Shown: positions 1 to 7,763, counted from the stretch's first letter. The stretch: DNA of 27,830 nt from Hydrogenophaga sp. (GCA_021154985.1 JAJNQE010000125.1:1-27830), one strand, 5' to 3'. Notes: generated from the sequence alone by a model not told the origin. Made by a program: numbers and translations.

Positions 1-56
1 GTCGAGGTTAGGACGCCCGGGTTGAGTTCTCTACGCAGCACCGCCTGGCTTCAGAT

Positions 57-72
57 CCCACAAAAACGTGGG
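57..72. other. Small hairpin left of the repeat array
   Basis: CCCAC (57-61) and GTGGG (68-72) pair around an AAAAAC loop. It could be a weak stop signal at the end of the element's last gene, but there is no T-run after it on the plus strand. The rest of bases 1-81 shows nothing recognisable. Confidence 0.25.
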
Positions 73-81
73 CTGAAACGG

Positions 82-219
82 CGGTCACGATGACCGAAAT
101 GATCGGTCACGTTGCCGAAACGGCCGGTCACGATGAACCGACAACGGAGTCGGTCACGATGGGCCGAAATCCTCGGTCACGATACCGAAACCAGCGGTCA
201 CGTTGGTCCGAAATACCCA
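82..219. repeat. IS21-family-like terminal repeat array
   Basis: Six exact copies of CGGTCACG start at 82, 104, 125, 151, 174 and 195, spaced 21-26 bp. Most are followed by CCGAAA (94, 115, 164, 184, 208), giving a repeat unit close to CGGTCACGATGNCCGAAAT. Known IS21-family ends carry several such transposase-binding repeats and terminate in CA; a CCCA lies at 216-219, where the sequence changes to IS630 transposase coding. I infer that this is one end of an IS21-like element whose body lies to the left, outside the window. No istA/istB coding can be recognised in bases 1-80. Confidence 0.6.
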
Positions 220-354
220 ACCTCCGTGCCTGACTTGAAGAGGAAGCTCATGCGATACATCCGAAAGTACAACGAGCAACCCAAACCAGTGAAGTGGAAG
301 TACTGTGATCTGTCACGACGCATTACTCCCGATTCAATCGTTACAGTCCACTAG
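220..354 (+). pseudogene. IS630-family transposase, C-terminal remnant
   Basis: Only the last ~43 codons remain, from about SVPDLKRKL to the TAG at 352-354. The stretch DLKRKLMRYIRKYNEQPKPVKW followed by SRRI is typical of the C-terminus of IS630/Tc1-mariner-type DDE transposases, just after the last catalytic acidic residue. The catalytic core is absent, so the protein is dead. The reading frame stays open leftward to 112 only because it runs through the repeat array, which is not protein-coding. The join at about 219/220 is most simply explained by an IS21-like element inserting into, or deleting, the rest of the IS630 gene. Confidence 0.7.
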
Positions 355-670
355 GAGGACTGGCACCACGCATCGCCTTGGAGCAGGGTGTGACGCGACA
401 GCGCATCGTTGAACTTGCAGCGGCACAAGGGCATTGAGCTTGACTGCCACTGAAATTCAAGGACCTCAATCCAGCCATTGTTGAACTGCCTCCCTCCTGC
501 GTATTTCTCCGTTTCCGACTACTTCAGCCCCGAGCAGACAGCCCGAGCAAGGGACTCTTGCGTGTCAGAAACGAGGACGAACAAAGCCCGCATTGCCAAG
601 CGGTGCGCGCTGATCTCCCAGCCATATCTGTCCCAGAACACGCGTTCTCAAGCGCGAGTCAAACTCACCT
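355..670. other. Intergenic, no supportable gene
   Basis: This is the space between the IS630 remnant and the 3' end of the leftward recombinase operon. A 69-codon open frame at 478-687 lacks a ribosome-binding site and resembles nothing I recognise. A stretch at about 357-437 translates in plus frame to a short peptide rich in QRIVELAA-like residues before a stop; it may be transposase debris, but I cannot place it. No convincing terminator is visible behind the operon. Confidence 0.5.
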
Positions 671-1138
671 TCATTCGACTTCGGTGACGAGGGCCAAGGC
701 CTCTCTTTTGCCCAAGGCAAGCCGTTGGAGAATCTGAGGTACCCGTGAAGCCCGCGGCACTGCGCCGCCGGATTCCCACTTCCAGATCGACAGTGCAGAG
801 ACCTCCAGCAACCGGGCCATCTGGTCTTGCGTGAACCCCAGGCGAGCTCGGTTAGCTTTGAGGCGATCGGCCGTGAAGACCACTTTCCGTCCGGGCCTTC
901 CTTTCGGAGTCGCAGAGCTGGATGACGTGTCCAGTAGCTTTGACACCTTGGGAGGCTGAGAATCTGCTCGTGCCAACTTTTTGAGTTGTGACTGCATAGC
1001 GTGCATCTGCTTCTTTATTGCAGAAATCTCCAAACGCTGAGCGACTGTGCTCTTACGCAGATTGGTGATTTCGTCGCGAAGTTCTTTGCGAGCAATGCGG
1101 GAAATTTCTCGCTTTAGGGAGTCGGCAAATGAAGTCAT
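671..1138 (-). CDS. Coiled-coil and XRE-type HTH protein
   Basis: The protein has 155 aa. Residues ~5-58 are charged and heptad-like (LKREISRIARKELRDEI and on), predicting a coiled coil and so a dimer or oligomer. A basic Ser-rich linker (~60-90) contains GRPGRK. Residues ~92-140 form an XRE-type helix-turn-helix around LGFTQDQMARLLEVS and IWKWESG. Stand-alone proteins with this layout (basic coil, then XRE HTH) are widespread in proteobacteria and usually annotated as HTH regulators. It is the last gene of the leftward recombinase operon, 27 bp after the 267-aa gene, so it may regulate the operon or help assemble the recombination complex. Both roles are inference. Confidence 0.8.
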   Translation of the reverse strand: MTSFADSLKREISRIARKELRDEITNLRKSTVAQRLEISAIKKQMHAMQSQLKKLARADSQPPKVSKLLDTSSSSATPKGRPGRKVVFTADRLKANRARLGFTQDQMARLLEVSALSIWKWESGGAVPRASRVPQILQRLALGKREALALVTEVE

Positions 1139-1165
1139 TGCGCCATGTTACTTGAGGCCGTTACC

Positions 1166-1969
1166 TCAAGCCAGCTTAATACGCCCCGCTCGTGTCCATT
1201 CTTCAAATCCGTACAGGCGCAGTTCTTTCACGAAGCCCGAAGGGTGGAGTACAGCCGCGCAGGAGATCTCGAGCCACTGCTTGCGCTTCATCGCCGAGAA
1301 GAAAGCGTCTGACCAGTCAGGATTGAACAAGGGCCCCCAGGTCCCGGTGAGCGTGGAACTCCGTGATTTCAGATTCGAAGCGCGGAGAAGTTCGACTCGA
1401 AAATCAGCACTGCTGTTCCCCACTTTGGTGGGGAGGACAGTTAGCTTCATCGGTCCATCGCTGGCAAGACGCAAATGACGTGTCCGGACGTTTGCTGTCC
1501 ACACAGCCCCCCGTGCGTCGCGCACTTGAGCCTGTTCGCCCTTTGCTGCCAGCTTCGCACAGATCGTGGTCAACTGATGCGCGTCCATCTCGATGCCATG
1601 TTGGCCGGCTGCCGTGCTGCGCGTTGATGAAATCATCGGACGTCGGTTGACCGAAGCAAGGCAGGAACGAACGTGATCCAGCGCAGCTCTTGCTTCGAGA
1701 TCCCTGTACTCCGACCGCGCTCCAATTGAATGTTCGAGAGAACTCAAGAAGTTTCGCTGCTTCCCGGGTCCAAGGCTTGCCGTAATCCCGAAACGCCTCG
1801 ATTTTTCATCAAAGACTTGTTTCAAGATGATGTCTGACTTCAGGTTGAGTGGCCGCAGGAGGCTGTGTATGCCGGCCTCTAGGTCTGTGCATTTCTTCAT
1901 CCAGCTTTCCCAATCATGGGAACCTTGAAGGTCAAGTGCCAGGACAGAGAAAATTGCTATCTGATTCAT
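1166..1969 (-). CDS. Hypothetical protein in recombinase operon (267 aa)
   Basis: I do not recognise this protein. Its start overlaps the stop of the 927-aa recombinase as ATGA (1969-1966), indicating translational coupling. The sequence is soluble, with no signal peptide or membrane segment, and is basic overall. Residues ~15-80 are predicted helical; the C-terminal part (~150-260) contains hydrophobic/charged alternation suggesting beta strands (for example MKLTVLPTKV and FRVELLRASN). It has no tyrosine-recombinase box and no obvious nuclease motif. Its position as third gene matches the non-recombinase accessory slot of multi-gene tyrosine-recombinase modules (compare TnpC of Tn554, or the third protein of Gamma-Mobile-Trio systems), but I claim no homology. 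An accessory or DNA-architecture role is a guess. Confidence 0.7.
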   Translation of the reverse strand: MNQIAIFSVLALDLQGSHDWESWMKKCTDLEAGIHSLLRPLNLKSDIILKQVFDEKSRRFGITASLGPGKQRNFLSSLEHSIGARSEYRDLEARAALDHVRSCLASVNRRPMISSTRSTAAGQHGIEMDAHQLTTICAKLAAKGEQAQVRDARGAVWTANVRTRHLRLASDGPMKLTVLPTKVGNSSADFRVELLRASNLKSRSSTLTGTWGPLFNPDWSDAFFSAMKRKQWLEISCAAVLHPSGFVKELRLYGFEEWTRAGRIKLA

Positions 1970-4749
1970 TGGGGAGCCTTTGGGTGGTTGAAATGCTGAA
2001 GGACTGACAAGCAGAAGAAGAAACCATGAACGCCATGCATGGGGAGGGACGCCGAGGGTGCTGTCGAGTTGCCCGCGTGGTGCCTGCGCATGACCATGAG
2101 GTAGCTCTTTGGGTGGCCGCGCCTTACTGCAACTGTTTCCACCGGGATTTCATTCCCAAAGATGTTGATCCAGTCAACGGCGAAGCGATCGATCTCAGGT
2201 TGGCAGTCGGCCTTGCTGAGGCCATGCACCTGGAGTCGGGCGACTAGGCAGGTGGCTGGTACCTGCGCAGCAAGGAACAACTTCACCAGAGGCGCGACTG
2301 CATGCAGATCCTCTAGCGCAATGGCCTGCCCGCGTTTGTTCATCTGCCAAGCCACTGCAGCATCACCGACCAGGGGACTGCTTACCTCTGCGGATGCAAA
2401 CTTCACCAGCGCAGGGAGGTGTTCCTTCTTGTCGAAGTTGAAGCGCAGCTTGTGTATCGACAGGACTTGACGAATCCACATCACGCAGGTGGCCGGGTCT
2501 GCCCCATGCAACAACGGTTTTTTGAGTTTGCGAGCGGTAAATGGGTCAAGCATGTGACTGGCCGAAGCGACTGCGCGCGCGAGTTGCTCCAAATGCGAGG
2601 GCAGGCAGGACATGCGGCTGCACAACACATCCGGATCATCGATGTCGAGGATGTTGCGCAGCGCTTGAGCCAGCCATATCAAGTCGACCTTGACTTCTAC
2701 GGATTGGGGGGTGACAGCCTCCACCTGGGGCGGCTTTAAACAGACCGAGTGACCCGGAATGTGACGCCAGCGGTCTTGACCAAATGCAGCCTGTTCAACC
2801 TGCGAATAGAAAAAACGGGTACTGCTTTCGAAGTCTTCGTCTGCGGAAGCACGCGACTTGCTCTTGCGCAGTGCCCCCACTGTTCCCTTGAGCCAGAACG
2901 CAGCTTCTTTTTCTTCCATCATGTGAACGGATGGACACGAATCGATGCAGCGCCGAATCACGTACTCTGGGAAGTGAAAGTATGTTGTCCAAAGCGTGTA
3001 GCGGCTGCTGTGGCCCATGGAATACTGCAGTTCGTCCAATGGCGATATCGCGTATGAATGGACTCCGTCGTACAAAACGGTCAAACCGCGATCGCTTGCC
3101 GATGTGTGTCTCAGGCTATGGAACGAGACCGTGTCATCACCGGTGACTTGCTTGAGCAGTCGATTGAGCAGCCGAGTGCAATGTGCAAACCGGTACAGGC
3201 GTTCCTGATGATTGGGATCGCCGAACAGAAACACGTCATCGCTGAAGGACTCTTTGCGCCGAAGCTTCGCCCAAGCAATGATGATGTCGCAGGTGTGGCC
3301 CGCCGGGATGAATACGGTACGCCGTGGAGCAGCCCCTTTTCCTTTGTGCCACTTCGCGGCAGGGTCGATCCACACTTGCAACCCATCTTGCAGCGCAACG
3401 ATCTGCGAGACGCGCAGTGGCATCAACTCTCCGATCCGAAAGAGGCCTGCGCAGCCCAGCGCCGCCATGGCACGAATTTGTCCACTTGCACGACGATCGG
3501 GCGAGACCGTGCTGGCGAGATGCAAGAGTTCTTCGCGTTCGTGGGGCCACACCACGTTGGCGTGCACCTTGATCTCCTCAATCTTGTTGAAGATGATGCC
3601 CAGCATGGGATCACAACCGTAGCTGTCAATCGCATAGATGTGAAACGTGGCAAGCGCTGGACCGTAGGCGTGGGGGCCAACGTGTTGCGCAAGTTGTTCA
3701 AACAGTTGATGCCATTGGTTTGAATCAAGAAATGCCAGCGGCTGCTTCAAAGCCACGAGAGCTGATGCCAGTGGCTCAATGAGCGCATCGATGTATGCCG
3801 AGATGGTAGAAATCGCGGGGTTTTTGCGCTGTAGACTTCCCGCCGCAAAGAGGTGCATCACCCATGACACCAGGATCGCCGAAACATGACCCTCGTCCTG
3901 GTGGAGTTCTTCAGTCCCTGCCAGCATCCTCTGGATTTGTTGGCGCGCCCGATGGTCAGCTACCCGGATGTGGGCACTTCCGCCAGGAACTGAGCAGACC
4001 TTCTTCAGCAGCTCAATCGTTCGTGTCGGAAGACACGAAGCGTCGGTCTCTGGGGAAACCAGGGCATGTTCCAGTGCGATCTCATCCACCACCGACAGTG
4101 CATCACCCAATAGGGAAAGCTCTCCTGATCGTTGGGGCACCATCTTGAGTCTGGCGAGGACAGTGTTGGGCAGAGCAGAAACCTCGATCTCCTTCCGAAC
4201 ATAGGAGTAGATCGAACCGGGCAAACACAAGTAGAGCCAGGCACTGGCATCCAACAGGACCTGCTTCAGTACAGAATGTTTTGCGTGGCTCGCTTGCCCG
4301 GGGTAGTGTGCGAGCAGCCATGCCGTGATCTGCTCTTCGAGCCGACTGGGGTTCAAAGGACCGTCCAGTTGTTTAAGAGCCAGCTGCGTTCGGGGTGACA
4401 GAAGGCGAACCTGGTAGCCATTCGGGCGCTTTTCGGCGTCGTCAATAGCAACCCTGGAACCCAACGGCGCCGGTGTGGCGGTGGTCACCAGTTCCAGTAG
4501 CGCGTGAAACTCGTGCACCGTGCAAACGCCTTCATACGCCAGACAGCACAGCCCCACGCGCAGCGGGCCGGGCAGATCAGCGAGCCGTGGACCGAGATCC
4601 TTCAAAAATGATTCAAAACGCGATGACTGCAGGGGGGTCTGTGGGCAAGGAGTGAAGATCGAACTGATCGCATTTTTTGCGGCTTTTAGAGAGCCCCGTT
4701 TTTGGCGGGTGCGCAGTTGGACCTGTTCCTGCTCGGGTTTCTTCTTCAT
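1966..4749 (-). CDS. Large tyrosine recombinase/integrase (927 aa)
   Basis: The catalytic domain lies in the middle of the protein, ~residues 400-600. All the expected residues are visible: Arg438 in FRIGELMPLR (box I), a Lys in the KWHKGKG hairpin (~466-471), His544-x-x-Arg547 in FHSLRHTSA (box II), His580 in MGHSS and Tyr590 ten residues later in TTYFHF. It should therefore cut and rejoin DNA through a 3'-phosphotyrosine. About 400 N-terminal and 330 C-terminal residues of unknown fold flank it, making it more than twice the length of a phage integrase. The start at 4749 is chosen because its ATG overlaps the upstream stop as ATGA and has AAGGG seven bases before it; a longer frame to 4812 has no such support. 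It is co-translated with its neighbours on both sides. Confidence 0.88.
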   Translation of the reverse strand: MKKKPEQEQVQLRTRQKRGSLKAAKNAISSIFTPCPQTPLQSSRFESFLKDLGPRLADLPGPLRVGLCCLAYEGVCTVHEFHALLELVTTATPAPLGSRVAIDDAEKRPNGYQVRLLSPRTQLALKQLDGPLNPSRLEEQITAWLLAHYPGQASHAKHSVLKQVLLDASAWLYLCLPGSIYSYVRKEIEVSALPNTVLARLKMVPQRSGELSLLGDALSVVDEIALEHALVSPETDASCLPTRTIELLKKVCSVPGGSAHIRVADHRARQQIQRMLAGTEELHQDEGHVSAILVSWVMHLFAAGSLQRKNPAISTISAYIDALIEPLASALVALKQPLAFLDSNQWHQLFEQLAQHVGPHAYGPALATFHIYAIDSYGCDPMLGIIFNKIEEIKVHANVVWPHEREELLHLASTVSPDRRASGQIRAMAALGCAGLFRIGELMPLRVSQIVALQDGLQVWIDPAAKWHKGKGAAPRRTVFIPAGHTCDIIIAWAKLRRKESFSDDVFLFGDPNHQERLYRFAHCTRLLNRLLKQVTGDDTVSFHSLRHTSASDRGLTVLYDGVHSYAISPLDELQYSMGHSSRYTLWTTYFHFPEYVIRRCIDSCPSVHMMEEKEAAFWLKGTVGALRKSKSRASADEDFESSTRFFYSQVEQAAFGQDRWRHIPGHSVCLKPPQVEAVTPQSVEVKVDLIWLAQALRNILDIDDPDVLCSRMSCLPSHLEQLARAVASASHMLDPFTARKLKKPLLHGADPATCVMWIRQVLSIHKLRFNFDKKEHLPALVKFASAEVSSPLVGDAAVAWQMNKRGQAIALEDLHAVAPLVKLFLAAQVPATCLVARLQVHGLSKADCQPEIDRFAVDWINIFGNEIPVETVAVRRGHPKSYLMVMRRHHAGNSTAPSASLPMHGVHGFFFCLSVLQHFNHPKAPQ

Positions 4750-6785
4750 TTTTTTCCCTTCGAGAGCCCTTGAACCGCATGAAGGCCCGTACACCGCATG
4801 ATTTCCTCGCATTGCGTGGCCAGGCGGCGCATTCGAGCCACATGGGTCTCATGACCTAGCGCGCACTGCGCATTGATGTACTTGCCTTGGTGGCGCAAGA
4901 AGCCTTGGATGTCCGCCAGACTTGCGTTCTTCTCACACAGCTCGGTGGCAAAGAAGTGACGACCAAAGTCCTGGTTGATTGCCTCGGCGCGCCCGACGAA
5001 AAGATCGGAACTGGTCATCGGTCGCGGCGTGCCATCGTCTGAGAGAAGGAAAGTAGCGGGGATATCCTGTTTGTCCAAGATGGCTTGAATGTGGGCGGTA
5101 GCTGCTTTTGACCGGACACCGACCAAGTTGCCCAGCCGCACTGCCAAGCTGCTCAGGTGAGCTTCCCAAAGCTCAAGTTGGAGGTGCGTCATGGGGCCGA
5201 TATGCAGGGGCGTCCTGCTGCTGGCCACACCTGTGTCTTTGTCGTCCAGGTAGCCGAACATCGAGCCAGCGAACCAGGAGCTTGCCGTGAAGTGAACAAC
5301 GTTCGTGCGGCGTGCCCCTGCTGCAAAGTGCAGCAACAAACACACGTAGCGGGCAAACGTGTTGTGGAATACGACGAGGGCTTGCAGCGATGAGCGCCGT
5401 TGGACTCGAGAGTTCTCCACTTGCGTTTCCAGCTCTTCGAAGATTGATTTGACACTCGTTGCGGTGAGGCACCGCTTCGAGCCGACATGCAGAGATGCCC
5501 CTTCTTGGGGAACACTCCGACCAAGACCTAGCTCCTCGAAAACCTCGTCTCGCAACCCCCAGATAGCAACCTCGGGGACCGCGATGTAGTGAATGTCCGA
5601 TTGGGTCAGCAGTCCGAATGCCAAGAACGCGTATCCAGCGAGCGCTCGCTGACCAGACTTGCGCGCCACGTGGACGGCCATGGAGCGAATGAGCGTTGCT
5701 CGGTCGGCGATTTCATCTAGGGTAGAAGTGATTCGAATGTCATCGGACTCTGTGTCCTCTGCCTTGACCGTCGTGCTGTGGAGGTCGCCCAGCTTTGTCG
5801 CCTTCGGGCATTGGGCGACACCTTCCTGTAGCCGACGGGACAGTTGCTGCGGCAGACAGAGCCGAAGTGTTGATGTGTGTTCGCGGGTGCCGGGGATCGC
5901 TTTGCCCAGTTCGTCAAGTACTGGTCGAAGATCCACACAGAGGACGCCTTGTGCAACGTCTAGCCAAAATACCCCCCGAGGCCTGTGCGCGCCATGTTTG
6001 AGCGGCGTGTCGACCACAATCCTTGAAGGCAGCCCAGTGCACATGCCGATCAGAATCGTGAGGCTTTCCCAGTAGCCCGCGCCGCACGAATCCATCAGGG
6101 TTGAGATCCTCATCTTGAGGTGCTCCCCGCCCATGTACATCCGGCCATCAACGGCCATCTGCTGGGCCGGATGGTCGCTAGACAGATCCGCGCGAAGGTG
6201 GCTGATCAACTTCGCATCAACCAGAAAGGCCTTGTTGTTGTCTGCACGATCCCTCAGCGAGATGAGCCTGAGCAACTGAAGATCACTTTTTCGAAGGAGA
6301 TTGGTGAGCTTCTTCTGTTGCTCCTTGTTCAGCTCTCTGCTTTTTTCAGTAGCCCGGTGCAAGGCGAGAAGCCGTTCGATGACACCTTGGTCGACGACTT
6401 TCTCGCGCAGCAGTGCGATCATGAAAATGTTGCCAGCGGCCTTCAAGATGCGCGTGTCAGAATTGCGCAGATCGCACAGGAAAAACTGGAGCGTGATCGA
6501 TGCTTTCGGCGGCATCTGGGGCTTTTCGACTTGAGTATCAGGATCAAACGCAGCCAAGAACGATGTGACCGAACGCCGGAACTCACCCAGATGCATTTCC
6601 AGGGATGCGTTGTTGTCCATTGACACGCGCATGAGCATGTCGGCGGTACCCATGACATGGGCCAAATCGACTTCCGGTGGCCGAACGTCAAGTGCCTTCG
6701 TCGTTCTAGATATCGCGTCAGCGGTCTCCTTTGTGTAGTACTGGGGGATCAATTCAGATCCGGGGCTGTATCCGATGGTGGGCAT
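4746..6785 (-). CDS. Large tyrosine-recombinase-like protein, probably degenerate active site (679 aa)
   Basis: The C-terminal ~210 residues follow the tyrosine-recombinase layout: FAAGARRTN (box I, Arg492), a candidate hairpin Lys516 in LDDKDTG, FGRHFFATEL (box II Arg609) and IQGFLRH (His632). Two catalytic positions look lost. The box II His three residues before Arg609 is Asp606. At the usual +9/+10 from His632 there is Cys641/Ala642, the only nearby Tyr being Tyr636 at +4. The N-terminal ~470 residues are not recognised. The ATG at 6785 has AAGGAG upstream and is preferred over an upstream frame to 6848. It is the first gene of the operon and its stop overlaps the next start (ATGA). I infer a DNA-binding or structural partner of the 927-aa enzyme, not a nuclease in its own right. 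Confidence 0.8.
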   Translation of the reverse strand: MPTIGYSPGSELIPQYYTKETADAISRTTKALDVRPPEVDLAHVMGTADMLMRVSMDNNASLEMHLGEFRRSVTSFLAAFDPDTQVEKPQMPPKASITLQFFLCDLRNSDTRILKAAGNIFMIALLREKVVDQGVIERLLALHRATEKSRELNKEQQKKLTNLLRKSDLQLLRLISLRDRADNNKAFLVDAKLISHLRADLSSDHPAQQMAVDGRMYMGGEHLKMRISTLMDSCGAGYWESLTILIGMCTGLPSRIVVDTPLKHGAHRPRGVFWLDVAQGVLCVDLRPVLDELGKAIPGTREHTSTLRLCLPQQLSRRLQEGVAQCPKATKLGDLHSTTVKAEDTESDDIRITSTLDEIADRATLIRSMAVHVARKSGQRALAGYAFLAFGLLTQSDIHYIAVPEVAIWGLRDEVFEELGLGRSVPQEGASLHVGSKRCLTATSVKSIFEELETQVENSRVQRRSSLQALVVFHNTFARYVCLLLHFAAGARRTNVVHFTASSWFAGSMFGYLDDKDTGVASSRTPLHIGPMTHLQLELWEAHLSSLAVRLGNLVGVRSKAATAHIQAILDKQDIPATFLLSDDGTPRPMTSSDLFVGRAEAINQDFGRHFFATELCEKNASLADIQGFLRHQGKYINAQCALGHETHVARMRRLATQCEEIMRCTGLHAVQGLSKGKK

Positions 6786-7115
6786 GGAGACTCCTTGGTG
6801 GGTTGATGGGTGGAAACTCGGGGTGCTTGCCCGCACAAGCGCTCGCACAGCGACAACACGGCGCCGTGGATGAATTGGGGAATGTGTGCAAGTGCCGGGG
6901 AAGCACTCGGAGCGGATCCGCAGCCATCGCGGGTCGCGGTCGAAGAAGCGCGGCGTGGTACCTGCGCTGTGCAGCGGCGGATGTGCTCACGCGCGGGGCG
7001 CTCGCTTTCGCGAGGCACCGGCACGAGTGGCCACTGAAGTTTTCCTGGTCCTATAGATCAGGTGTATCTGAGGCCGCAGCCGCGGGGCTGAAGCGCACAA
7101 ATCACTGGGTCAAGG

Positions 7116-7132
7116 TCTGACACTAGGTCAGA
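7116..7132. promoter_or_regulatory. 17-bp palindrome, candidate operator or recombinase site
   Basis: TCTGAC (7116-7121) and GTCAGA (7127-7132) form a perfect inverted repeat around ACTAG. It lies about 330 bp upstream of the recombinase operon start. XRE-type proteins often bind such spaced palindromes, so the operon's own HTH protein is a candidate ligand; this is inference. Confidence 0.3.
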
Positions 7133-7278
7133 ACGCACTCCATACAGAAGTGCGGTATGTGGAGATGTTCTGTGAAGCTGGTGTTCCGCGCAAGCGTTGG
7201 CGACCAGTCTGATCTTTGACCTGCTTCCAGTGCGGCCGCGGGGTGGCGCCAGAAACACTTCATGGCTCTTGGCAGTTG

Positions 7279-7309
7279 GGCGTTCCATTGGCGGCGAATC
7301 TGGAACGCC
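7279..7309. repeat. 9-bp perfect inverted repeat, 13-bp spacer
   Basis: GGCGTTCCA (7279-7287) is the exact reverse complement of TGGAACGCC (7301-7309). Its right arm overlaps a near-direct repeat: GAACGCACTCCAT at 7131-7143 recurs as GAACGCCACTCCAT at 7303-7316. Repeated arms of this sort suit tyrosine-recombinase binding but could also be an RNA hairpin. Confidence 0.4.
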
Positions 7310-7552
7310 ACTCCATGACGGGCAGATAATTCAGCCTGCTGTCCATCTGCCGATGGCGCGCAAACAGCGCGCATTCCGACGGCTTGGCTTCGTTCGATTG
7401 CACTCCGTCAGGCGCGGCGTCAGCTATGCGGACAGCCAGATCATTTGCATGCCTTGCTCCCGCGGGGCTGAGTTTTATGCGAGCTGGATGTTGGGCTTAT
7501 GGTCACTTGGTGCTTGACCTGCTCATGAGGCACGTTCTCAAATGGACTTGCG

Positions 7553-7608
7553 GTGTGATGTGACAATCAGCGGCAAAAGCGTCAAAGTGAATTTGAGTCA
7601 AGTCACAC
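7553..7608. repeat. Imperfect inverted repeat around a GTCAA-rich segment
   Basis: GTGTGATGTGAC at 7553-7564 faces GTCACAC at 7602-7608 in inverted orientation. Between them GTCAAAGTGA and GTCAAGTCAC are near-direct repeats. The segment is AT-richer than its surroundings, as expected for a protein-binding or bent-DNA region near a recombination site. Confidence 0.3.
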
Positions 7609-7693
7609 TCGCCGCAGATAAACTTGTTGCACATCAATGGCTTGCGGACGATTGCCGCGGATTGCTGGCTTGTGCCGGCCTAAGCTGCATGCT

Positions 7694-7706
7694 GTTGTTG
7701 AACAAC
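7694..7706. promoter_or_regulatory. 13-bp palindrome next to the tRNA remnant
   Basis: GTTGTT-G-AACAAC is a perfect palindrome ending nine bases before the tRNA-like sequence begins at 7716. This is where a core-type recombinase-binding arm would be expected at an attachment site. Confidence 0.35.
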
Positions 7707-7715
7707 CTTTCTATA

Positions 7716-7756
7716 CTCCGAAGCCATCGTGGGTTCGATCCCCGCCAGCCGCACCA
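7716..7756 (+). pseudogene. 3' fragment of a tRNA gene, probably tRNA-Arg(CCG); attachment-site remnant
   Basis: CTCCGAA (7716-7722) matches an anticodon loop with U33, anticodon CCG and A37. GCCAT then serves as the 3' anticodon stem. GTGGG-TTCGATC-CCCGC (7729-7745) is a complete T arm, and CAGCCGC-A-CCA (7746-7756) is the 3' acceptor strand with discriminator and encoded CCA. The 5' acceptor GCGGCTG, D arm and 5' anticodon stem are missing upstream, and the variable loop seems about 3-4 nt short, so it is not a functional tRNA. Arg(CCG) is deduced from the loop; the amino-acid identity is less certain than the tRNA nature. Confidence 0.65.
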
Positions 7757-7763
7757 AACGCCC

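Larger units (their letters stand above)
6786..7715. other. Non-coding, repeat-rich region upstream of the recombinase operon
   Basis: About 930 bp carry no supportable gene on either strand: several open frames of 60-130 codons exist but lack ribosome-binding sites and recognisable content. The region holds several short ordered repeats listed separately (7116-7132, 7131-7143/7303-7316, 7279-7309, 7553-7608, 7694-7706) and an 11-bp direct repeat CGCGGGGCTGA at 7081 and 7461. It must contain the operon promoter and, if the element model is right, recombinase-binding (att arm) sites. Confidence 0.55.
671..7756. mobile_element. Right-hand part of a putative tRNA-inserted integrative element
   Basis: Three signs coincide. 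A four-gene recombinase operon is present, the DNA is visibly less GC-rich than the sequence after 7800, and the segment ends exactly at a tRNA 3' fragment that keeps its terminator. Integrases of islands commonly recombine into tRNA 3' halves, leaving a partial copy at the far end and an intact tRNA at the other. The other boundary is outside the window or obscured by the IS debris at 1-354. No cargo genes apart from the recombinase operon are visible inside the window. Confidence 0.5.

Noticed and set aside
82..219. CRISPR-like direct repeats
   Set aside because: Units are ~22 bp with only a few non-repeated bases between them, so there are no spacers of proper length, and there are no cas genes; the pattern fits insertion-sequence end repeats.
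112..219. N-terminal part of the open frame leading into the IS630 remnant
   Set aside because: It is translation of the repeat array; the peptide is an artefact and only the part after ~220 resembles a transposase.
478..687. 69-codon plus-strand open frame
   Set aside because: It lacks a ribosome-binding site, has no recognisable content and overlaps the 3' end of the HTH gene.
7675..7756. Intact tRNA gene
   Set aside because: The 5' acceptor strand GCGGCTG, a D arm and the 5' anticodon stem cannot be found upstream of 7716.
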